Shown here: positions 55,748-64,000 of the stretch, one piece after another
Layout of the letters: each line of letters opens with the position of its first letter
Numbering within the stretch: the stretch's first letter is position 1
Source of the DNA: Asparagopsis taxiformis
Lineage: Eukaryota; Rhodophyta; Florideophyceae; Bonnemaisoniales; Bonnemaisoniaceae
DNA: 64,000 bases
Assembly: GCA_030407315.1 (NCBI GenBank)
Contig: JALQPE010001779.1
Location: forward strand, 22,070 to 86,069
Direction of reading: 5' to 3'
Made by a program: the position numbers and the translations under genes
Notes under the pieces: model-generated
The model's database searches: none
What the model saw: the letters and a program-made list of their open reading frames with translations, nothing else
What the model was told of the DNA's origin: nothing

Positions 55748-56824
55748 CGTTGCCGGAAGTACTGGAGGAGTTTCCGTACCCCCGTGGGTCGTCCACGTTG
55801 CTACCACGCGTGGTGCATTACTTTACCGATGCCGTGAAGGACGCGCCTGCCCCCGTGAAGGAACGTTTCCTCACGGCCGTGGATATCGAACACGCAGCGA
55901 TGCTCGCATGCTCGCTGTTCGTGGAACGTCGTGTGTTCGGGCGCGCGTGCCTGCTGCCGGAGTCCACGTTGGACTTCCTGGCCGACTACGAGATGCTTCG
56001 TGCAATCCCGGTGGACGGCTCTGACACGTTCGTCTCCGTTACCAGCGCGTTGGCTGAGGCTCGCGGCGCCCTTGCGTTGGGGCCGGAGTATCGGGTTATA
56101 CGCCCCGATTACGCAAGCGGCGATAACCAGGAGTTTGTCTCCGTGCGTAGCGATTGGGGCTTACGTGCCGCGGGTCGCTTCCCGTTCCGAACGCCGTCGT
56201 GGCAATCGTACCGGTTATTTCGGCGGCCTCGGGGGCAACGACCGACCCCGCGGGTCACGTTCTGGCCGTCGTGGCCATCAAAACGAAGCGCCGCGTGCGC
56301 CGGATCCTCGAGAGATCGTGCCACGCGAGGCTACGGGAGGGGGCAACGTTGCCCGTGTCGGTCGTCCGGATGTGGCCACGCCGGCCGAGCGCGCGACACG
56401 GTTCGTGAGCCTGGACGACCGCGTCTCCGATGAGGATGCCCGTCAGCTTCTCGGTACGTCGACGGCCGCTCCGCCTCGTGCGGACGGCTGGGTTACTCGT
56501 TCCCTTATCATGTCCGTGGCTCGCGCAGCCGAAGAGTTCAGGGCCCAGACGTTGGACCTGACTGCCCGCTTGGCAACGGAGCGCGCGATTTCGGAACATC
56601 TCGCCGCGGCGACTCGCGGTTACGCGCCGCCCGTTGGCGTTCGTAATGAACCTTACGGTTATGCGAGTGGCGGCGGCTTCGGGGACCCCGTCGGGTATGG
56701 TCACGCAGCGGCGTACCTGCCACGCGACCCCGCTTCGGTGCGCCCTTCGGATACGCGCAGTCACGGGACTGCGGATCCTCACGCTAGGGATCCCGCGTCG
56801 CGTCGCGAGCGAGCCCCCGTGGTC
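55748..56824 (+). pseudogene. gag-like ORF, outer copy, second half
   Basis: Resumes exactly after the duplication (PLPEVLEEFPYPRG) and keeps the frame through the point where the inner copy is shifted. It then gains one T at GCGATTGGGGC (~56,152; the inner copy has GCGATGGGGC), after which coding goes on in another frame (AYVPRVASRSERRRG) up to RERAPVV, where E3 cuts it at 56,824. The C-terminal tail seen in the inner copy is missing. Confidence 0.6.
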
Positions 56825-56828
56825 ACGT

Positions 56829-58975
56829 CTGTGTTCTCGGAAATGGACGCGGACGTCCACAACCTCTAGTACACCTAGTATTACTAGGCGGACCTCCATG
56901 TTCTCTAGTATTTTTGGATGTCCGCCTAGAACCGGACGTCCATGCGGTCTAGTACGTCTAGTATTACTAGGGCGACATTCATTGTTTCTAGTACCACGGA
57001 TGTCCCCCTCGGGATGGACTTCTGCCATGTTTATGTCCACCTAGGACGGGCGCCGGTTCAGAAATTCAAAAATTTCGACCCCAGAAATTTCTGCCGCCGT
57101 GCTCGACATGGATGTCCGCATCCATCACGGCGACCACTCTATTTTTCCTTGTCGGTCGACTCCAATTTCGTCTTTAATTTTTTCATCCTCTCGCTCACAC
57201 CGCCTTCCAGTTGGTGCTCACCTCCCCCGTACTGTACCTCAAACACCCCCAATACCACTCTAGCACGCATTTTCAGCTACCTATCCCCGCTTCCACGGTG
57301 CACACCTCCATTCCATACCTACTTTTCTGCTCTACCGTACAGATTTCGTATAACCAGTCCTCATACTACCTCAGAATAGGGCAAAAACACCCCCTATCTC
57401 CTCGACCATGCTCTCCCCCATCACCTTTGCAACGTATTGTTCTTCAATACCCTCTCTCCTCTACCTTCAACCCCTCTCCTTCGCCCTCTCCACAAACTTC
57501 CCCTGCAGCTTACTCTTCCAAAACCTTTCACTCCCCATCCCGTACCCGACCTGCTCCACCCCTCCCTCCCTCAGCTGCTCCATGCCCCCACGACATCCGC
57601 ATCTTCGATACCGTATACACCACCACCACCAGCCCACGCTCCCCCGCCGTCTCCCCAGAAACCTCCCCGCTCTGAAACACATATCAACCCCCCACTTCGC
57701 ACCCTTCCTCCCACTCCCCTCCCTCCCCAAATACAATAACCCCCTTCTTCTCCATCACATCCCCACTCACCACAGCCAGAACAGACGCCAACCCCTCCCC
57801 CTCTTTCTCCTCACTTTCCTAAAAACCCCTCCTCTCGGGGCGTTCAACCGCACCCTCCTACGGTCCCACCTAAACACCTCCTCCGCCCTCACTACCCCAA
57901 CACCCCGCAGCGTCTCCCCAATCCCCATAATATGCTTGTCGGCACTCCTCTCCGAATCACACTCCAATCTAACCCGTACTCCGTACATTTCCACCTCCCC
58001 CTGTACCATCCCAAGATTCCATCCCTCCACAGAACACATCCTCATACCACAGAAGAATTTTCTTCCTCTCATACCTCATCCTTAAAACCTTCATCTGCTC
58101 CATGTAAATTTCGATGTAAATATTTTCTCCACTATGCAATCTCAAACATGTATGAGCCTATGCCTTTCCGCTTTGTCAACCCTGAATATTGGTACTCATG
58201 TATTCATAAAATAGGGCCACCCACATCCCTATCCCGTTCTGCAAGCTTTACAAACCACTAGACGCATACTCCACAACTATACAACAAACACTACTCGCTA
58301 TTTCGGACGACGCGGTACACAAGTAGCGTAGTCTCAACCTTCCGTGACGCCTTCCCTGATGCGTACAAGTGGGAAACACGTCTAGACTACTACTACTACG
58401 ATATAGTATATCAGAAGTGAGTGCGGGAATTTTCGGCACAGGAGATGCTGGGCCACCAAATTGATTTTTCGGAAATTTTAGAATTTCTGGGCTGGCCAGC
58501 AATGCAATCGAGCTGGACATCCACCGGACGTCCATTTCAGGTTGGTCGTGAGAGAGTGAGGCGGGACCATGATGAAACAAGGACCAAGACCTGTCCCTGA
58601 CGTGTTGAGCCTGAAATCGACCCTTCGTGAGACGCGATTTTGGGTTACAGTTGGTGCTCATAGAAGCCAGTGATAGCCCCGATCGGGGCGGCAGCCGGTT
58701 CCTGGGGCCGTTGTGGCCAAATTAGACACCCTGATTTGAATTAAAATTTGGGCTATTCTCAAAAACATGCACATGTGAACATGTTTTTGAGATGGGGGTG
58801 TGCCGTACGGCACAATCGACCGCCGAAATCGATGTTTTTTGCAATATTTTTTTGTGCCCGAAATTGTAGAATTTCTGGGCTGGCCAGCAATGCATCTGAG
58901 CTGGACATCCACCGGACGTCCATTTCAGGTTGATCGTGTATCGTGCACGTCCACCCATTACCGGAAGCAAGTAGG
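56829..58975. mobile_element. E3, truncated copy of the E element
   Basis: Left end identical in type to E1/E2, after ACGT at 56825-56828. It follows E1 through the C/T-rich part, four CAC units, one GGACGTCC block and one hairpin module (58758-58791), then fades near 58,975. No right end in the window. More diverged than E1 and E2 are from each other. Confidence 0.75.
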
Positions 58976-59206
58976 CGATGAAGCACGTACAAACCCAATT
59001 GTTCTGCTATTTCTAGCATAGACCATCGAGTCTAGAGATGTAAGGGAATCGTCCTGGAAATCATGCTCCAACCCACGAGGGAATGGACAATCTAGTTTGA
59101 AAGCATGGAACGGAAGTACATTATAGTAGTTTCATAGATTGAAAGTGATAAAGGAGATGATTATATTCTCGATAATTGTTTCCTAAAGTAGTAGTTGTTA
59201 AGCTAT

Positions 59207-60827
59207 CTAGCCGTCGGAAAACTGTTCTTCCTCTTCGTCCTCACTATAATAGTGAACTAGATATCCAGGTTCTCCCGGCAGAAGAGGCACTACCGGGGCC
59301 CCACTCGGTGTGTGCATTATATCCTTTCGAGGTTCTGTCGTCTTCATCCGCATGATTCCGAGCTGCCCTGTCTTCGGCCTACGATCTTTCTTGACCGGGA
59401 TGGGAACAACTGTCTTGTGGCGAACATTGACAGGTGCCGGTTGACTTTGCCTGGCAGACCGGCGCGGAGCATTGGGGATTAATTCTTCTTCGAATCCCAA
59501 CCGCCTGATGAAACCAAACGAAACATTGTCGGGAATCGGATACGACGCATTCCTGAAATACGTGTGATACCTCGTTGTCGTGTGTGACACAACTCTGTCG
59601 ACATGCCCTGGCCCGGAATGTTGTACATGGCCGTGACCGATGAAGACTGAACGTGGCGGAACGATTACCTTCTTCAGCTTCATCGTCTTGGCGTATATAT
59701 CTAATTCCAGCGCTTTGGAAAAGACGTACTTGTGGGACCCTGGACACACCCAGATAGGGAATGGGTCATCTCCGTTGGCAATAACAAAGTAACCCGGAAG
59801 TTGATCTTTGCGGTCGCGAGGAGGAACAGGGAAATCATTGTGTGGGACCTGCCGAGGACACCCCTTTCCCGTTATCAAAAACCGTCCCCCAGATGCCGGC
59901 ATGACAAGTTTTTCTCCCGGTAAACCGCACTCCTCCAGCCCTATCAGCCGGACAAGGATTCCCAACCACACATCCAGCAGGGCTCGCCGCGTCACAAACT
60001 TGAACCGGTCGATATGCGTCTCATCGTTCTCGGCATAGTCAACCAGGCAGTGGCGCGTAGACGTGAAGCGAGCCCTCCCCTCATTCCGGTTCTTCTCATC
60101 TGTTTCATCGTCCCCCGTATTGAAAATGGGACTCCACAGCTGCCGGTTCCCAGGGTCCTTGTGCACCTGCTCCCCCTCCCATGTTCCCAAGAAGTACCGA
60201 AACAATTCCTGGTTAGGAATTTCTTCCATGAGACCCAAGTCAAATGGGAACTTGTCCGACGCATCGAGGTAGCTTACATCCGCGAAATTGTGCATCACCG
60301 TATACCCTCGCTCGTTGATTTCCGTTCGGCAATTGTGGAAGTACGCCATACCAGTGCCGGCCTCATACGAATCCTTCCAGCTTGTAGACATTCGCGCAAC
60401 CTGGGCGAAGTCCAGCCTCGAGGGTAGAAAAGTCGATGTAGGCTCACACATCGCCTTGGCAGCCATCTTCCACGCTGCGAAAAACATCGGATAGATGGTG
60501 TCGATCTCGAAAACAAGATGACGAGCCCGATGTTGTTCCGGAATATGCAGCCCCTCAAACACAGGGTCCATCGCCACTTGCTTCAAATACCTCACCTCTC
60601 TGCCCTCCTCATCGATTTCCACACTCTCCAATAACAACCTGAGCTCAATCGGGGGCAGACAGCCAACCCTCACCGATGCGATGACGTCCGCGGGACGCTG
60701 CGCCAGATGATGCCCTTCGGCTCGGTCTTTGACTTCGAAATCGTCAGGAAGAGATGGCATACGGTCGTCGAACAGGAGGTCGTGTTCAGAAGGAGAGTCA
60801 CGAACGATGTAACCGTCTTCATCGACT
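59207..60827 (-). CDS. 2OG-Fe(II) oxygenase-like protein, 5' end replaced by retrotransposon sequence
   Basis: The open frame runs from an ATG at 60880 to a stop at 59207 (557 codons), but the first ~18 codons (60828-60880) match the chromovirus 3' region near 43,000, so the native start is lost. Numbering from that ATG: a helical region to ~320, then GGRFLITGKG (331), the HxD-type iron ligand pair H347-N-D349 (VPHNDFPVP), a strand GYFVIANG, WVCPGSHKYVF (377), PPRSVFIGHGHVQHSG with the distal His at 418 or 421, and RYHTYFR (437-443) for 2-oxoglutarate. This is the motif order of phytanoyl-CoA-hydroxylase-like dioxygenases. The tail has an acidic end (EDEEEEQF). The substrate is unknown; a nucleic-acid role would be speculation. 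The gene is uninterrupted, so the loss of its start is recent or the fusion is expressed. Confidence 0.55.
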
Positions 60828-60942
60828 TCGGGACAACTGCCACGTCCGCAGTTGTACCCGAAAAGGCACCACGGCCCCATGTCTCAGGCGAGTCCTGACG
60901 GGCCTCGCGTGGCCGGGACGTCCACGTGTGGGGGTGGGGCTG

Positions 60943-61608
60943 TGTAGTATACGTGGCAATTCCGAAATTGCAAATATTTACGTTTTCCGCGGAATTCGAA
61001 TTTCGGCGGACACGACCGGCGACAGCAATGCACGAACATTGCTGGCGCATGCGCGCGCGCAACCGGCACATGTGTGCAACGAACGTACTAGCACGGTCAA
61101 CGGACCAACGGGTCCCTACGTGTGACCCACAAGGTCCTTTCCCATTCGGGGACGTTACGAGCAGTGTATACACTGTAAAGCGATGCCATCGTGGCTATAT
61201 AGGTATTGGCATCGTGCCGGGAGGGAAAGGGGACAATTCATCGAACGAGCAACGGCTCTAGTCTACGACTGACTTCTACGTTTTACGTTTACGTTTTGCC
61301 TAGCGAGGCTTCGTCTCCGTCGAGCTGCGTACTCCCTACCCATCGCCGCACGTAAGGCTGATTGCGTGTAGTGCCTCCGGGCTTGGTTGAGAGCGCCTCC
61401 GGTGACGTACCACCTCGTTTGCTAACGTAATCCTCGCGTGGATTGTTGCGTCGTGACGCTCGTGTCTACTCGCTAATCTATCTCTACCGTTCTACCTAAC
61501 ATACAGTCAAAACACCAGCGGGTGGACTGTTCGTTCGTTTCGTTTCGTAAGGACAGCTTGTCCACTAGCTCGTACCAGCTACTACGTCTAACGAACTATC
61601 GTTCCACA
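60943..61608 (+). repeat. LTR, plus orientation
   Basis: 666 bp, TGTAGTATACG to TTCCACA, related to the 659-bp LTRs with clear divergence (for example at its 3' end and near 61,232). Followed by CTGGTCTCTCGACC, the primer site. Confidence 0.85.
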
Positions 61609-61707
61609 CTGGTCTCTCGACCTAGAAGTTGCTACGAGCATAACGACAACCAACGAGGTTGAGCTCTTTTACGTTAACGAAAAGCTACGTGCTACAGACG
61701 ACGGTCT

Positions 61708-63728
61708 ATGAATTACGCTGTGTCGAATTCCAGCGCGTCGCCCAGGCAACCGTTGCCAACGTCAGCGGACGCCGAAGCCGACGTGGCCTTGTCAGCAGAA
61801 GCGATCTTCGCGACTGATCGATCTATCCCGCCGGATATCGAGGCGATCGGCCAGCTACCACGTACGGTAAGCCCGTTTGAGTCCGTGAGTATGGACCCCG
61901 CAACGCGCGGTCAGCTCAACGAAGGGAACGTGACTCCCACGGCACTACGTGTAGTGTACGAAGACCTTCGAGGTCACATCGAAAGGGCGAGCGACGCGGC
62001 CGTCGACGAAGCCGTAAGGCAGAGACTCGGAGTCTCGGAGCGCGAAGCTCTTGCGTTATGTGAACGCTCAGCGACCCTCGAACGGGAAAACGAAGATTTA
62101 CGAAATCGCCTCTCCGCCGTGGAGGGAAGACTCGACTCGTTTGTCGTAGTATTCAACGAAATCGTCGCCGGACGTTCCGCTCCGCCGAGCGGAAGCGATC
62201 CGAATTACGAAGAAGGCTCGCGCGCCTATAACTCGCAATCCTCCCCGGCCGTTCCGGGAGGATACCCACCAACACCCGGTCCGACGATCCCGACAACGTA
62301 CGGAAGGGGGGCGACAGTGCAACGAGCCATCGCCAACACCCGACGAGACGCCACGAAGGCAATTGCGTTTTAACGATACGCCAGACCACGCGCGGTCGGC
62401 GGACGCAGCACGAGCTGCGCAATTCGATACGAGAGCTCCCCGCCACGTGAGACGTACATTCCGTGGCTGGGTACGTTTGGCACGATGGACACGTGAGTCC
62501 ACGAAAACGAACGTGCCGACGCGGTAAGCGTACCAGGGAACGCCCTCGGACCCGTTTGCCACGCGTTGGCAGAGCACACGACAATGCTCGACGCATTTGC
62601 GAATGTGGTGTCGTACCGCATGTACCGACTTAACGATGTACGTGAACATCTCTACGTGAACGAGAGTCAAAGCATACATAAGCTCAAACGTGAGCTGGAG
62701 GGACTTTTCCCTACGTTAAAGCCGTTCTCCGGCCGGAATCCGATTACGTTGCTCGGATTCCTCGCCCAAATACGTGATGGGTTCAGCACACTCGGAGTGT
62801 GCGAGGGAGTGGCAGTACGTGCGCTGCACTTCTTCCTCGAACGGGACGCCCGGCGGTTCTACGATTCCCAGTGTACGACTGGCGTGATCACAACTGATCC
62901 GACGAAGAGGTTCTCGTGGCCTCACGTAATCAACGCGTTGATTAAACGGTACCTGCAAGACGACGTGCTGCAGGAGGCCTATGAAAAGGTCACGATGATA
63001 ACGCAGAGTCATAACGAGGACGAGAATCAGTACGCTGATAGACTCGACACAGTCACGCGGGCGTGCAATTACGTGTTTACGGACCGACTCCTCGTTCACC
63101 ACTACGTGCGTGGTTTGCTGCCCTCGACGCGGGCAGCCGTGACTGAACGACTCCGGTCACTCCCCGAACGAGAGAGGAACGACCTCACCGTTGTGAGACG
63201 ATTGGCGACGGCCGAAGGAACGACCTTCCGTGCACGTACGGCAGCTGTCGCGTCAGCCGCGAAACCGAAAGTGCGGTTCCCGATGAACCTAAGTTGGATA
63301 TTCCGACCACGAGTCGAGGAAGTTCGCGGACTACGATGAGTCGCGTACTTACGTAATGAACGGGCTAGCGAGCCCAGTTACCACGATGGTAACCCGAACA
63401 TCCCGCGAGGACGATACGACGACGTATCGCTCGCTGCGGCTCATGTTGCCGAGAATCTCGAGGCGATACTCTTCACGGATGGGCCGCCGCCCAACGATAC
63501 GAAAACGGCAAACGAAAAGCCGGACGAGCTCGAAGCTCGGTTGAACCGTCCATGCGAGGACGTGCCGAAGCTCACGAGCGAGCAGACGCAATTGGCGCAT
63601 TCCGTAATCCCGAATGATTACTGGACGCTATCGTGTTGATGCCGCGAAGATGGCCACTCGACGTTTAACGTTGTCCGCGCCTGACGCCAGATCAACGGAT
63701 CTTTTTCGCGTAACAAGTACTACCTCTT
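61708..63728 (+). pseudogene. decayed gag, truncated before the end
   Basis: Starts MNYAVSNSS like gag 54979. Open for 221 codons to 62373, then frame changes near 62,335, an intact capsid stretch in another frame (62566-63339), more shifts near 63,280-63,420, and a TGA inside the zinc-knuckle region at ~63,637. Sequence breaks off at KYYLF (63,728) where the inverted LTR begins. Confidence 0.85.
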
Positions 63729-64000
63729 TGTGGAACGATAGTTCGGTGACGAAGTAGCTGGTACGAGCTACGGACACGCTGTCCTTAACGAAACGAACGA
63801 ACAGTCCACCCGCTGGTGTTTTGACTGTATGTAGGTAGAAAGGTAGAGATAGGTTAGCGAGTAGACACGAGCGTCACGACACCGCAAAAATCCACGCGAG
63901 GATTACGTTCGGTAAACGAGGTGGCACGTCACCGGAGGCGCTCTCAACCAAGCCCGTAGGCACTACACGCAATCAGCCTTACGTGCGGCGATGGGTAGGG
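63729..64000 (-). repeat. inverted LTR, runs off the window
   Basis: Begins TGTGGAACGATAGTTCG, the exact complement of the end of the LTR at 61608, and follows the LTR sequence in reverse to the window edge. Confidence 0.85.

Larger units (their letters stand above)
60827..64000 (+). mobile_element. rearranged chromovirus relative with inverted LTRs
   Basis: Order on the plus strand: 3' internal end with polypurine tract (60827-60942), LTR (60943-61608), primer site, decayed gag (61708-63728), then an LTR in the opposite orientation from 63729 to the window edge. No pol. The normal direct-repeat LTR layout is not met. Confidence 0.75.

Overview
The window is eukaryotic nuclear DNA that is almost wholly made of nested mobile elements. 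Signs of a eukaryote are a Ty3/gypsy retrotransposon with LTRs and a chromodomain, spliceosomal-type GTAAGT...AG junctions, AATAAA signals, and host-type genes without ribosome binding sites. A repeat-rich alga, perhaps a red alga, would fit this mix (DUF7869-like transposon proteins, ParB/DNA-methylase fusion, 2OG-oxygenase-like gene), but the species is a guess. No rRNA, tRNA or CRISPR was found.

Region 1 (1-12,368): a gene running rightwards from 466 is cut by a 10.5-kb element at 583-11,118. The element has 1,973-bp near-identical terminal inverted repeats and a 4-bp target duplication (CAAG). It carries two divergent genes: a ParB-like/beta-class DNA methyltransferase fusion (minus) and a damaged DUF7869-like transposon protein (plus). 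Removing the element and one CAAG restores the reading frame of the interrupted gene. A convergent 506-residue coiled-coil protein follows (12,644-14,164), then a cluster of ACAGTAAA/TTTACTGT palindromes (14.7-15.05 kb) and a 5'-truncated minus-strand ORF (15,128-16,938).

Region 2 (16,939-39,716): two copies (E1, E2) of an 11.1-11.4-kb element in the same orientation, 213 bp apart. Their ends begin CTGTGTT and they sit in ACGT/GCGT sites. I see no transposase. Each copy holds two ~2.2-kb inverted arms around a 2.6-kb core, six hairpin modules, a run of splice-bounded 27- and 12-nt mini-exons, and subterminal tandem repeats. The two arms of one copy share variants that the other copy lacks, so arms appear to be homogenised within a copy. 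A third, truncated copy (E3) lies at 56,829-58,975.

Region 3 (39,721-56,824): an older LTR-type element (candidate LTR, tRNA-iMet-like primer site at 40,671, gag-like ORF from 41,238) is split by a young 13.5-kb chromovirus at 42,268-55,742 (659-bp LTRs, 5-bp duplication CCCGC, gag and pol on the minus strand with a -1 frameshift signal GGGAAAC plus a 10-bp stem). Its long 3' region carries, antisense to gag-pol, another copy of the very ORF it landed in.

Region 4 (58,976-64,000): a 2OG-Fe(II) oxygenase-like gene (minus) whose first codons come from retrotransposon sequence, followed by a rearranged relative of the chromovirus in which a decayed gag lies between LTRs in opposite orientation.
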